DNA of 64,000 bases from SVEL01 sp045125245 (GTDB lineage Bacteria; Bacillota; Clostridia; Lachnospirales; Lachnospiraceae). Shown here in pieces: positions 51,710 through 61,332 of the stretch. The DNA lies in the NCBI GenBank assembly GCA_045125245.1, contig JBGVNF010000060.1, forward strand, positions 5,274 through 69,273, given 5' to 3'. The stretch's first letter is position 1. The number at the start of each line of letters is the position of its first letter. Under the pieces are notes generated by a model. The model made no database searches, had not been told where the DNA came from, and saw nothing but the letters and a program-made list of their open reading frames with translations. The position numbers and the translations under genes were made by a program.

Positions 51710-53803
51710 ATGAAGAGAGAAATGATGCCAGAATGGGCCGGCTTTACAGACGGTAAGTGGGTACAGGAAATCAATTTAAGAGATTTCATTCAGAGAAACT
51801 ATAAGCCATATGAGGGTGATAAGGATTTCTTAGCAGGACCTACACAGGCTACAACTGATTTATGGAATCAGGTATTGGAGTTAAGCAAGCAGGAGAGAGA
51901 GAACGGTGGTGTTATCGATATGGACACTAAGGTTCCTTCAACAATTACTTCTCATGCAGCTGCTTACTTAAACAAGGAAACAGAGACAATCGTAGGCTTC
52001 CAGACAGATAAGCCTTTAAAGAGAGCTTTCATGCCATTCGGTGGAATTCGTACAGCTGTAACAGCTTGTAAGTCATATGGTTATGAAGTAGATCCTGAGA
52101 TTATAAATGTATTTACAAACTGGAGAAAGACACATAATCAGGGTGTATTCGAAATCTATACTCCAGAGATGAGAGCAGCTAGACATGCTCATATTATTAC
52201 AGGTCTTCCAGATGCTTACGGTAGAGGACGTATCATCGGTGACTACAGAAGAGTTGCACTTTACGGTGTAGATCGTCTTATCGAAGATAAGGTAGCTCAG
52301 CACGCTTCAGTTGTAGGTGATATGACAGAAGAGTACTGCAAGCTTCGTGAAGAGTTAGCAGATCAGGTTTCTGCATTAAAGGAATTAAAGAAGTTAGGTG
52401 AAATCTACGGATTTGATATTTCTAAGCCAGCTACAGACGTTAAGGAAGCTATCCAGTGGACATACTTCGGTTACCTTGCTGCTGTTAAGGAGCAGAACGG
52501 TGCTGCGATGTCGCTTGGTCGTACATCTACATTCCTTGATATTTATGCTGAAAGAGATTTAGCAGCTGGTAAGTATACAGAGGAGCAGATTCAGGAGTTC
52601 GTTGACCACTTCATTATGAAGTTAAGAATGGTTAGATTTGCTCGTATTCCTGAGTACAATGCATTATTCGCTGGTGATCCTACATGGGTAACAGAAGTTC
52701 TTGGTGGTATGGGTATCGATGGACGTTCAATGGTTACAAAGATGTCATACAGATATTTAAATACACTTGATAACTTAGGAACATCTCCAGAACCAAACAT
52801 GACAGTTCTTTGGTCTACAAAGCTTCCTGAGAATTGGAAGAGATACTGTGCAGAGATGTCTATTAAGTCATCATCTATCCAGTACGAGAACGATGATATG
52901 ATGAGAGTAACTCACGGTGATGATTACGCAATCGCTTGTTGTGTATCTTCGATGAGAGTTGGTAAGGAGATGCAGTTCTTCGGAGCTAGAGCAAATCTTG
53001 CTAAGTGTCTTCTTTACGCTATCAACGGCGGTGTTGATGAGAAGGAACTTGTACAGATTGGACCAAAGTACAGACCAATCACATCTGAATACCTTGATTA
53101 TGATGAGGTACAGGAGAAGTTCCACGCTATGATGGAATGGTTAGCAGGTCTCTATGTTCAGACACTTAATGCTATCCACTACATGCATGATAAGTACTGT
53201 TACGAGAAGTTACAGATGGCTCTTCATGATAGAGATGTAACAAGATGGTTTGCAACAGGTATCGCTGGACTTTCAGTAGTTGCTGACTCACTCAGTGCTA
53301 TTAAGTACGCTAAGGTTAAGTGTATTAGAAATGAGCAGGGTATCGTAGTAGATTACGAAATCGAAGGTGATTTCCCTAAGTATGGTAACAATGATGATAG
53401 AGTAGACCAGTTAGCAGTAGACCTTGTTGATGATTTCATGAACATGATAAGAAAGCATCCAACATACAGAAAGGCTGTTCCTACAACATCTATCTTAACA
53501 ATTACATCAAACGTAGCTTATGGTAAGAATACAGGTAGCACACCAGATGGTAGAAAAGCAGGCGTTCCACTTGCACCAGGTGCTAACCCAATGCACGGAC
53601 GTGATGAGAATGGTGCTTTAGCTTCATTATCATCAGTAGCTAAGCTTCCATTCGCAAACGCACAGGATGGTATTTCAAACACATTTACAATCCTTCCAGA
53701 TGCACTTGGTAAGGATGCTACATTTACAGTACTCGGTGATCTTGATATCGAACTTACAGAGGAACAGATTAAGAACGCTGAAGGTGGATGTGGTTGTTGC
53801 TAA
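51710..53803 (+). CDS. pflB: Pyruvate formate-lyase catalytic subunit lacking the glycyl-radical domain
   Basis: Cleaves pyruvate with CoA to acetyl-CoA and formate by a radical mechanism. The body of PFL is complete, including IACCVSSMR with the active-site cysteine pair at 410-411 and YGKNTGSTPDGRKAG. The protein stops at residue 697 after NAEGGCGCC, about 60 residues short of the usual length, and no RVSGYA glycine motif is present. That motif is encoded separately 56 nt downstream. AGGAGG precedes the ATG. Codon bias indicates strong expression. No pflA activase gene lies in the window. Confidence 0.93.
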   Translation: MKREMMPEWAGFTDGKWVQEINLRDFIQRNYKPYEGDKDFLAGPTQATTDLWNQVLELSKQERENGGVIDMDTKVPSTITSHAAAYLNKETETIVGFQTDKPLKRAFMPFGGIRTAVTACKSYGYEVDPEIINVFTNWRKTHNQGVFEIYTPEMRAARHAHIITGLPDAYGRGRIIGDYRRVALYGVDRLIEDKVAQHASVVGDMTEEYCKLREELADQVSALKELKKLGEIYGFDISKPATDVKEAIQWTYFGYLAAVKEQNGAAMSLGRTSTFLDIYAERDLAAGKYTEEQIQEFVDHFIMKLRMVRFARIPEYNALFAGDPTWVTEVLGGMGIDGRSMVTKMSYRYLNTLDNLGTSPEPNMTVLWSTKLPENWKRYCAEMSIKSSSIQYENDDMMRVTHGDDYAIACCVSSMRVGKEMQFFGARANLAKCLLYAINGGVDEKELVQIGPKYRPITSEYLDYDEVQEKFHAMMEWLAGLYVQTLNAIHYMHDKYCYEKLQMALHDRDVTRWFATGIAGLSVVADSLSAIKYAKVKCIRNEQGIVVDYEIEGDFPKYGNNDDRVDQLAVDLVDDFMNMIRKHPTYRKAVPTTSILTITSNVAYGKNTGSTPDGRKAGVPLAPGANPMHGRDENGALASLSSVAKLPFANAQDGISNTFTILPDALGKDATFTVLGDLDIELTEEQIKNAEGGCGCC

Positions 53804-53859
53804 TAAGCATACAGTAATGATTACAATATAAACATTTAATTGATGAAAGGAGAATCGTT

Positions 53860-54099
53860 ATGGTAACAGAAGCTCAGAAGGACAATTTAGTATCAATGCT
53901 CGATGGTTATGTAGAGAAGGGTGGACATCATCTTAATGTAAATGTACTCGTAAGAGAGACATTACTTGATGCTCAGCAGCACCCAGAGAAGTACCCACAG
54001 CTTACAATCCGTGTTTCAGGATATGCTGTTAACTTCATTAAGCTCACAAAGGAGCAGCAGGATGACGTAATCGCACGTACATTCCACGATGCTATATAA
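53860..54099 (+). CDS. Separate glycyl-radical domain of pyruvate formate-lyase
   Basis: A 79-residue protein that matches the C-terminal end of PFL: GGHHLNVNVLVRETLLDAQ, HPEKYPQLTIRVSGYAVNF (radical glycine G54) and LTKEQQDDVIARTF. E. coli GrcA/YfiD is a repair form of this domain, but here the large subunit has no glycine motif, so this protein should be required for activity. It has its own AAAGGAG site 7-8 nt before the ATG and is followed by a terminator (54138-54177). A frameshift is unlikely because of the separate ribosome site and the Cys-rich end of the large protein. Confidence 0.9.
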   Translation: MVTEAQKDNLVSMLDGYVEKGGHHLNVNVLVRETLLDAQQHPEKYPQLTIRVSGYAVNFIKLTKEQQDDVIARTFHDAI

Positions 54100-54137
54100 T
54101 TAAGTATTAAAAAAAGTCATTTAGATTAATGACCTGC

Positions 54138-54177
54138 AAAACCTTCTATGTCGGGAAACTGACATAGGAGGTTTTTT
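54138..54177 (+). terminator. Terminator after the glycyl-radical domain gene
   Basis: AAAACCTTCTATGTC and GACATAGGAGGTTTTTT form a stem with a T run. Confidence 0.85.
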
Positions 54178-54254
54178 GTCATATAAAAACATTAACCCAC
54201 TTCTATTTTTGTGTATGTTCTCATATGTTATATAAAAGTCTAATAGGAGTATCT

Positions 54255-55484
54255 ATGGATAATATAGGTTTTCTGCAAATTAATGTAACTGATGAGGAAA
54301 ACATTCCTATCGAGAATGCCACTATAAATCTATCTTATGAAGGGCGTCCGGAGGAAGTGTTTAAGACACTTAACACAAATAGCTCTGGACAGACTGAGAA
54401 TGTGGAGCTTGATGCGCCACCTGTAGTATTGAGTCTTACGGAGGATAACATAGTACAGCCCTATTCTGAGTATTCAGCCCTGATATCTGCGCCAAATTAC
54501 GAGCCGATAGATATATCTGGAATAGAAATATTATCAAAAACCAATGCTATACAAAATGTAAAAATGATAAGAAGTTTTAAAGGTGACGAGGGAAGCGACA
54601 TAGTTATACCTGCCCATACATTGTATGGCTACTATCCTCCTAAAATAGCTGAGGCAGAGATAAAGCCTATGAATGAGACAGGTGAAATCGTACTTAGCAG
54701 AGTAGTTGTTCCTGAAACTATAATTGTGCATGACGGTTCACCGTCTGATAATACAGCAAAGGATTACTATGTCTCTTATACAGATTATATAAAAAATGTG
54801 GCCTCTAGTGAGATATATGCGACATGGTCAGATGCGACTATAACAGCGAATATATTGGCTATTATGTCATTTACATTAAACAGGGTTTACACAGAATGGT
54901 ATAGAAATAAAGGATACAGCTTTACCATAACATCATCTACAGCCTATGACCACAAGTGGATATACGGAAGAAACATATATGATAATATATCCCAGATTGT
55001 AGATGAAATATTTGACCAATATATATCAAGGCCGGAGGTACGTCAGCCTATACTCACTCAGTACTGTGATGGCAAGAGAGTGAAGTGTCCAAACTGGTTG
55101 TCCCAGTGGGGCTCAAAGGATTTGGGAGACAGAGGTTATTCGCCTATAGAGATACTTAGATATTATTATGGAGATGACGTATATATCAATACAGCTGAAG
55201 CTATATCAGGGATTCCTGCGTCTTGGCCTGGATATAATCTGACTGTAGGTAGCAAGGGAGATAAGGTAAAACAGATACAGGAGCAGTTAGACACTGTGGC
55301 ATCAGTGTATATTTCAATACCAAGAATTGCAGCAGACGGAGTCTATGGAACAAATACGAAGGATGCAGTAGAAACTTTTCAGGGGATTTTTGGATTGCCA
55401 AAATCAGGAATTGTGGATTTTAAAACATGGTATAAGATATCGCAGATATATGTGGGAATAACTAGAATAGCTGAGTTAAACTAG
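54255..55484 (+). CDS. sleC: SleC-like spore cortex-lytic/peptidoglycan-binding protein
   Basis: Resembles clostridial SleC, the germination enzyme that degrades spore cortex. The 409-residue protein has an N-terminal carboxypeptidase-regulatory-like beta domain (GFLQINVTDEENIPIENAT), a SpoIID/LytB-like central part (VASSEIYATWSDATITANIL, SFTLNRVYTEWYRNKGYSF) and a C-terminal PG-binding domain (VGSKGDKVKQIQEQL, DGVYGTNTKDAVETFQGIF). The ATG at 54255 has AGGAG about 7 nt upstream. It has no signal peptide, as expected for a protein packaged in the developing spore. Recognised from memory of SleC layout. Confidence 0.75.
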   Translation: MDNIGFLQINVTDEENIPIENATINLSYEGRPEEVFKTLNTNSSGQTENVELDAPPVVLSLTEDNIVQPYSEYSALISAPNYEPIDISGIEILSKTNAIQNVKMIRSFKGDEGSDIVIPAHTLYGYYPPKIAEAEIKPMNETGEIVLSRVVVPETIIVHDGSPSDNTAKDYYVSYTDYIKNVASSEIYATWSDATITANILAIMSFTLNRVYTEWYRNKGYSFTITSSTAYDHKWIYGRNIYDNISQIVDEIFDQYISRPEVRQPILTQYCDGKRVKCPNWLSQWGSKDLGDRGYSPIEILRYYYGDDVYINTAEAISGIPASWPGYNLTVGSKGDKVKQIQEQLDTVASVYISIPRIAADGVYGTNTKDAVETFQGIFGLPKSGIVDFKTWYKISQIYVGITRIAELN

Positions 55485-55496
55485 GAGGGGATGACT

Positions 55497-55853
55497 TTGA
55501 AGAAAAATTTAATGCAAATATTTAAAGTTGCGATGGTTATGATAGGATTGACTGCTGTATTATTGCTTATTCTGGCACTTATGCTTTTTAAAATGAATCT
55601 ATCTGAACGGGCAGTAGCTGTGGGGATTGTATTAATATATGTTATCGTTAACTTTGCAGGTGGTTTTCTTATGGGGAAGATAAAGGGAGAAAATAAATAT
55701 AAATGGGGAATAGTCATAGGCTTATCCTTTTTTCTGATATTAACCCTTATATCAACTATTGTTACTGGAGAAATGTACGGCAACGGAATACAGGCTGTGT
55801 GGGCATTGTTAACCTGCATAGGCGGAGGTATGGTGGGAGGTATGTGCGCTTAA
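55497..55853 (+). CDS. TIGR04086 family membrane protein
   Basis: A 118-residue protein with four membrane helices (about 11-30, 40-57, 70-88 and 97-117), glycine-rich near the end, matching the clostridial TIGR04086 family often found with spore or cell-envelope genes. AGGAGG at 55484-55489 is 7 nt before a TTG at 55497 but only 1 nt before an ATG at 55491, so the TTG was chosen. It starts 12 nt after the SleC-like gene. Confidence 0.7.
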   Translation: MKKNLMQIFKVAMVMIGLTAVLLLILALMLFKMNLSERAVAVGIVLIYVIVNFAGGFLMGKIKGENKYKWGIVIGLSFFLILTLISTIVTGEMYGNGIQAVWALLTCIGGGMVGGMCA

Positions 55854-55997
55854 AGAATTTAACATAGATTTAACATAAGGGGAATTCATATTTAACAAAC
55901 ATATAGTATACATATGTGTGAAATGATTAAATATAATAGAGAAATTTTTGAATCTGCATAGGAGAAAGATGATTCGAAAAACAATTGGAGGAAAGAA

Positions 55998-57764
55998 ATG
56001 TTTGATTTTTTTAGCTTTTTAACGATGATTGGTGGCCTGGCATTATTCTTATACGGTATGAATGTAATGGGTGATGGCCTTGCAAAGCTTGCAGGAGGTA
56101 AGCTAGAGAGAATTTTAGAGAAGCTTACAGCTAATCCTATTATGGGTGTATTCCTTGGTTTTGTAGTAACAGCAGTTATTCAGAGTTCATCTGCAACTAC
56201 TGTTATGGTAGTAGGTTTTGTAAACTCAGGTATTATGAGATTATCTCAGGCTATTAGCATTATAATGGGTGCAAACATCGGTACAACAGCTACAGCGTGG
56301 ATTCTTAGTCTTGCAGGCTTAGAAGGCGGAAACTTCTTTATGAATTTGCTTAAGCCTACATCATTCTCACCAATTCTTGCAATTATCGGTGTTGCGATGA
56401 TTATGTTCTCTAAGAAGGCAAAGAAGCAGGATTTAGGAACAATACTTATCGGTTTTGCAATACTTATGATTGGTATGGACATAATGACAGGTGCAATTAA
56501 GCCACTAGCAGAGGTAACTTGGTTTAAGGAATTACTTGTAAAATTCTCAAATCCTATACTTGGACTTTTAGCCGGTGCAGTGTTGACAGCAGTTATTCAG
56601 AGTTCATCAGCATCTGTAGGTATCTTACAGGCTATGTCTATGAACGGACTTATAACATTTGGTACAGCGTTCCCTATTATTATGGGACAGAATATCGGTA
56701 CATGTGTAACAGCTATGATTTCATCTATTGGAGCATCTAAAAATGGTAAAAGAACAGCATTTGTTCATCTTTATTTTAACTTGATTGGAACTGTAATATT
56801 TATGATAGCATTCTATTCGATTAATGCATTTGTAGATTTTGCATTTATGGATGGTTCCATTAGCGGAACTGGAATAGCTACATTACATTCTATATTTAAT
56901 GTATCTGCTACATTGATTTTACTTCCATGTAGAAAGCTTTTAGAGAAGCTTGCATGTCTTACTGTTAGAGATAAGGAAGTAGATAATGTAGCTGAGAAAT
57001 CAGAAATTCAGTTGCTTGATTATCGTTTCTTAGATAAGCCAAGCTTTGCAGTAGAGCAGTGCAGAAATGTAGCGCATAAGATGGCTGAGATTTCAAAGGA
57101 TTCAATCTTTAAGGCTATGAGTCTTCTTAAGAATTATGATGAAGGAGTAGCTGAAGAAGTAATCCATATGGAATCAGTCGTAGATAAATATGAAGATCAG
57201 TTGGGTTCATATCTTGTAAAATTAAGTGGTAAGGCTACCTCTGAGGAAGATAGTAGAACGGTTTCATTACTTTTGCACTGTATTGGAGATTATGAGAGAA
57301 TATCTGACCATGCTATCAATATACAAGAATCTGCAAAAGAGCTTTATGAAAAGGGAATGGGATTCTCTAAGAAGGCTCAGGAAGAACTTGAGGTATTTAC
57401 AAGAGCTATAGAGGATGTAATGAATATGACACTTATAGTATTCGAGGACGAAGATATAGATATGGCGAAGTCAGTAGAACCACTTGAGGAATTGATTGAC
57501 TACTTAAGTGATGAACTTAAAAATAGACATATTGAAAGACTTAGAGAAGGTAACTGTACAATAGAGCAGGGCTTTGTATTCTCAGATATCACAACAAATT
57601 TCGAGAGAATATCAGACCATTGTTCAAATATTGCAGTTAGTCTTATAGAGATTAAGGATGATGAGTATGATACTCATAGATATCTTGATATAGTTAAGCA
57701 TGATAGTGCAAGATTTGCTGAAGAATATGCACATTGCAAAGAAAGATACGCATTACCTGTGTAA
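55998..57764 (+). CDS. Na+/phosphate symporter family protein with PhoU-like domain
   Basis: A 588-residue NptA/YjbB-type transporter. Two inverted QSSSA repeats are visible (VIQSSSATTVMVVGF and VIQSSSASVGILQAM), each with an IMGxNIGT motif, as in SLC34-like phosphate transporters. After about 330 residues a PhoU-like helical domain follows (DYERISDHAINIQESAKE and NFERISDHCSNIAVSLIE). It would bring in or export phosphate under control of its own PhoU part. TTGGAGG precedes the ATG. Confidence 0.9.
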   Translation: MFDFFSFLTMIGGLALFLYGMNVMGDGLAKLAGGKLERILEKLTANPIMGVFLGFVVTAVIQSSSATTVMVVGFVNSGIMRLSQAISIIMGANIGTTATAWILSLAGLEGGNFFMNLLKPTSFSPILAIIGVAMIMFSKKAKKQDLGTILIGFAILMIGMDIMTGAIKPLAEVTWFKELLVKFSNPILGLLAGAVLTAVIQSSSASVGILQAMSMNGLITFGTAFPIIMGQNIGTCVTAMISSIGASKNGKRTAFVHLYFNLIGTVIFMIAFYSINAFVDFAFMDGSISGTGIATLHSIFNVSATLILLPCRKLLEKLACLTVRDKEVDNVAEKSEIQLLDYRFLDKPSFAVEQCRNVAHKMAEISKDSIFKAMSLLKNYDEGVAEEVIHMESVVDKYEDQLGSYLVKLSGKATSEEDSRTVSLLLHCIGDYERISDHAINIQESAKELYEKGMGFSKKAQEELEVFTRAIEDVMNMTLIVFEDEDIDMAKSVEPLEELIDYLSDELKNRHIERLREGNCTIEQGFVFSDITTNFERISDHCSNIAVSLIEIKDDEYDTHRYLDIVKHDSARFAEEYAHCKERYALPV

Positions 57765-57867
57765 AATCTAATGGAGCAAAAATAGAAAATATAGCATATA
57801 ATAAATGGGAACGTAAAACTACGTTCCTATTTGATTTGTTTGAAATGTTAATCTTTATTTAAAGTAC

Positions 57868-57896
57868 TTGAAAATATAGTAAAGTACTAGTATAAT
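57868..57896 (+). promoter_or_regulatory. Promoter of glycyl-tRNA synthetase gene
   Basis: TTGAAA (57868-57873), 17 nt, TATAAT (57891-57896). No T-box leader is present in the 55 nt before the start codon. Confidence 0.65.
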
Positions 57897-57951
57897 TAGT
57901 AAGATATTATCCTAGATACAGGATATGAATAGGAAGAATGGAGTGAATATT

Positions 57952-59340
57952 ATGGAAAAGACAATGGAGAAAATAGTTGCATTAGCTAAAGCAAGAGGAT
58001 TTGTATATCCAGGTTCAGAGATTTACGGTGGACTTGCTAATACATGGGACTATGGTAATCTCGGTGTTGAACTTAAGAATAATGTAAAGAGAGCTTGGTG
58101 GACAAAGTTTATCCAGGAAAACCCTTATAACGTAGGTGTTGACTGTGCTATTCTTATGAATCCACAGACATGGGTTGCTTCAGGTCATCTTGGCGGGTTT
58201 GCAGATCCACTTATGGACTGTAAGGAATGTAAGGAAAGATTTAGAGCAGACAAGCTTATTGAAGATTATAATGATGATAATGGTATTACAATAGAAGGCT
58301 CTGTTGACGCTTGGTCAAATGAAGAGATGTTAAACTATATCAATGAGAAGAATATCTGCTGTCCATCTTGTGGAAAGCATAACTTCACAGATATCAGACA
58401 GTTTAACCTTATGTTTAAGACATTCCAGGGTGTAACTGAGGATGCTAAGAATACAGTTTACTTAAGACCAGAGACAGCACAGGGTATCTTTGTTAACTTT
58501 AAGAATGTTCAGAGAACATCTAGAAAGAAGATTCCATTTGGTATCGGTCAGATTGGTAAGTCATTTAGAAATGAGATTACACCAGGTAACTTCACATTTA
58601 GAACAAGAGAGTTCGAGCAGATGGAGCTTGAGTTCTTCTGTGAGCCAGGAACAGATTTAGAGTGGTTTGCATACTGGAAGTCATTCTGTATCAATTGGCT
58701 TAAGACTCTTGGTATGAAGGATGAGGAGATGAGAGCTAGAGATCATTCTCCAGAGGAGCTTTGCTTCTATAGTAAGGCTACAACAGATATCGAATTCTTA
58801 TTCCCATTTGGTTGGGGTGAGCTTTGGGGTATCGCTGATAGAACAGATTATGACCTTACACAGCATCAGAATGTGTCAGGTGAGCCTATGGAATATTTTG
58901 ATGATGAGAAGGGACAGAAGTATGTTCCTTATGTAGTAGAGCCATCACTTGGTGCAGATAGAGTGACTTTAGCATTCCTTTGTGCTGCATATGATGAGGA
59001 AGAGCTTGAAGGTGGCGATGTAAGAACAGTACTTCATTTCCATCCAGCGCTTGCACCAGTTAAGATTGGTATTTTACCATTATCTAAGAAGCTTAACGAG
59101 GGTGCAGAGAAGATTTATGCTGAGCTTTCAAAGAAGTATAACTGTGAATTTGATGATAGAGGAAATATCGGTAAGAGATACAGAAGACAGGATGAAATCG
59201 GTACACCTTTCTGTATTACATATGACTTTGAGTCAGAGAACGATGGTTGTGTAACTGTAAGAGACAGAGATACAATGGCTCAGGAAAGAATTAAAATTGA
59301 AGACTTAAAGGCTTACTTTGAAGCAAAGTTTGAGTGGTAG
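57952..59340 (+). CDS. glyS: Glycine-tRNA ligase (dimeric type)
   Basis: Charges tRNA-Gly. The single-chain alpha2-type enzyme (462 residues) shows YPGSEIYGGLANTWDYGNLG, RPETAQGIFVNFKNVQ (class II motif 2 region), FRTREFEQMELEFF and EPSLGADRVTLAFL (motif 3). A C-terminal anticodon-binding domain ends the protein. The ATG at 57952 has GGAG about 9 nt upstream; an in-frame start 27 nt earlier lies before the site. A CxxC...CxxC zinc-like element is visible at CKEC and CCPSC. Not T-box controlled. Confidence 0.95.
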   Translation: MEKTMEKIVALAKARGFVYPGSEIYGGLANTWDYGNLGVELKNNVKRAWWTKFIQENPYNVGVDCAILMNPQTWVASGHLGGFADPLMDCKECKERFRADKLIEDYNDDNGITIEGSVDAWSNEEMLNYINEKNICCPSCGKHNFTDIRQFNLMFKTFQGVTEDAKNTVYLRPETAQGIFVNFKNVQRTSRKKIPFGIGQIGKSFRNEITPGNFTFRTREFEQMELEFFCEPGTDLEWFAYWKSFCINWLKTLGMKDEEMRARDHSPEELCFYSKATTDIEFLFPFGWGELWGIADRTDYDLTQHQNVSGEPMEYFDDEKGQKYVPYVVEPSLGADRVTLAFLCAAYDEEELEGGDVRTVLHFHPALAPVKIGILPLSKKLNEGAEKIYAELSKKYNCEFDDRGNIGKRYRRQDEIGTPFCITYDFESENDGCVTVRDRDTMAQERIKIEDLKAYFEAKFEW

Positions 59341-59423
59341 GCTTCTAAAATTATGGGAGGGATTTGCTATAGTGTAGGTCCCTCTTGTGTATTAAATATA
59401 CGTAAAGAAAGGTGAGTATATTT

Positions 59424-61124
59424 ATGATTATTAGCATCATGTTAGGCATAATAGTTATTATTAATATGGTTCAAGTGCTTATGCTTATTGTAAGAGGAGG
59501 CAAGGAACAAAATATATATCAGGTTTTAATATTTATCACAGGGTTGGTATGTAATATAGGATATTTTACATTGGCTATATCAAAATCAACTGATATGGCT
59601 ATAGTATGTAACAATATTACTTATTTAGCGGGTGTATTTTTACCTCTATGCGTACTTTTAAGAACAGCAGATTTATGTAGAATAAGATTGAGCAATGGAC
59701 TGGTGGCTTCCTTGACATCATTCAGTGTAATTGTATTGATGCTTGTATTTACTACAGGTTATAGTGATATATATTATTCCAATGTCAGCATAGAAAAAGT
59801 GTATGGGGCTACTCGTATGGTTAAGGACTATGGTCCAGCCCATGATACATATAGGGTTCTACTGGCTTTATATCTGATAGTAACTGTAGGTGTCGTGGTA
59901 AATGCATATAAGAGCAGGAAAAACTTTACAAAGAGAACAGTATTTACTATGGTAGCGAATCTCTTGATACCATGTGCAGTTTATATGTTAGAGAGAAGCT
60001 TTAACTGTCCTGTAGAACTTTTGCCATTTGCGTATACATTTTCTTTTGGATTGTTTTTAAATTCTGTAGGTAGAATGAAAATGTATGATATGTCATCAAG
60101 TATAGCAGGTGCTCATGAAAAGCTTGACGAGTACGGATATATTACATTTGATTTAAATAAAAAGCTTATGAATGACAATTATGTGGCAAGGAAATACTTC
60201 CCTGAACTCTATGAGGTAGAAATAGATGAGAATGCTAAAAAAGATGAGTCTGTATTCTATAGAGAAATTATAGAGTGGATGGATTTGAAAAAGAACGAAG
60301 AAACTAAAGAGAAGAAGGTTGTTGTCAAAGATAAAATAATTAAGTGTACTGTAAGAAGAATATATCAGGGTTATAAAAAGAAAGTTATAGGATACAGTAT
60401 AGAGATTGTAGATATTACTAAGGAAGAAAACTACATTAGACTTTTGAATGATTATGGTGCGAATCTTGCAAAAGAGGTAGAAAAGAAGACAGAACACATT
60501 AGAAATATGCAAAATTCCATTATCACAGGTATGGCGACAATGGTCGAAAGTCGTGATAATAGTACTGGTGGACATATCATGAGAACTAGTGAGTGTGTAA
60601 GGGTGTTTGCGGGAGCCTTGAAATGGAAAATGCCAGAATTGACAGTGCATTTTTTGAAGGATGTAGTCAAGGCAGCACCAATGCACGACTTAGGTAAAAT
60701 AGCGGTAGATGATAGAATACTTAGAAAGCCTGGAAGCTTCACAGATGAAGAATATGAAATAATGAAAAGCCATTCGGCAGAAGGTGCAAGAATAGTTGGC
60801 GAGGTATTGGCTGAAGTGCAAGATGAACAATTTAAGCAAATAGCCATAAATGTCGCTCATTATCACCATGAAAAATGGGATGGTTCAGGATATCCTGAGG
60901 GTAAAAAAGGAAATGAGATTCCTGTAGAGGCCAGAATAATGGCATTTGCTGATGTATTTGATACATTGGTAAGTAAGAGATACTACAAAGAGGCATATAG
61001 CTATGAAAAAGCATTTGGAATTATAGAGGAGTCATTGGGAACACATTTTGATCCTGAATTAGGCAAGGTATTTTTGGAGTGCAGAGAAGAATTAGAAAAA
61101 CTCTATGATGAAATAGCAGAATAG
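59424..61124 (+). CDS. HD-GYP domain receptor with 7-TM sensor (c-di-GMP phosphodiesterase)
   Basis: A 566-residue signalling protein: an N-terminal membrane domain of about seven helices like histidine-kinase 7TM sensors (residues about 1-220), a PAS-like middle region, and a C-terminal HD-GYP domain with MHDLGKIAVDDRILRKPG, MKSHSAEGARIVGEVL, HHEKWDGSGYPEGKKG and RIMAFADVFDTL. HD-GYP proteins hydrolyse cyclic di-GMP. The ATG at 59424 has AAAGGTGAG upstream; a GTG 12 nt earlier has no site. The sensed signal is unknown. It lies between glyS and ppdK, each with its own promoter. Confidence 0.88.
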   Translation: MIISIMLGIIVIINMVQVLMLIVRGGKEQNIYQVLIFITGLVCNIGYFTLAISKSTDMAIVCNNITYLAGVFLPLCVLLRTADLCRIRLSNGLVASLTSFSVIVLMLVFTTGYSDIYYSNVSIEKVYGATRMVKDYGPAHDTYRVLLALYLIVTVGVVVNAYKSRKNFTKRTVFTMVANLLIPCAVYMLERSFNCPVELLPFAYTFSFGLFLNSVGRMKMYDMSSSIAGAHEKLDEYGYITFDLNKKLMNDNYVARKYFPELYEVEIDENAKKDESVFYREIIEWMDLKKNEETKEKKVVVKDKIIKCTVRRIYQGYKKKVIGYSIEIVDITKEENYIRLLNDYGANLAKEVEKKTEHIRNMQNSIITGMATMVESRDNSTGGHIMRTSECVRVFAGALKWKMPELTVHFLKDVVKAAPMHDLGKIAVDDRILRKPGSFTDEEYEIMKSHSAEGARIVGEVLAEVQDEQFKQIAINVAHYHHEKWDGSGYPEGKKGNEIPVEARIMAFADVFDTLVSKRYYKEAYSYEKAFGIIEESLGTHFDPELGKVFLECREELEKLYDEIAE

Positions 61125-61182
61125 CTAAAAATAAAAACTTTGTAGAAACTATTTTTTAATGTTAAATGGTGGAAAATTTGCG

Positions 61183-61211
61183 TTGACTTAATGGAATGTA
61201 ATTGTTATAAT
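61183..61211 (+). promoter_or_regulatory. Promoter of ppdK
   Basis: TTGACT (61183-61188), 17 nt, TATAAT (61206-61211), with a leader of about 115 nt containing no clear regulatory fold. Confidence 0.75.
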
Positions 61212-61332
61212 TAACTAGCAAGTGTATCTTTGCGCCTTTTTATAGAAAATTTCTAATATGGCTAAGATACATAAAATATGCATATAAGGATTTACCTTAT
61301 AAGATAAAAGAAAATTTTAGGAGGAACTTAAA

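Noticed and set aside
53795..53860. Programmed frameshift or sequencing error joining the two PFL genes
   Set aside because: The large ORF ends in a distinct Cys-rich tail, 56 nt of non-coding sequence follows, and the small ORF has its own ribosome site. Separate genes are the simpler reading.
57765..57951. T-box leader for glyS
   Set aside because: The T-box core (TGGNACCGCG-like) and specifier stem are absent; only a promoter and a short leader are seen.
60153..60847. Long minus-strand frames inside the HD-GYP gene
   Set aside because: Shadow frames of a recognised protein; low-complexity Phe/Ser-rich translations.
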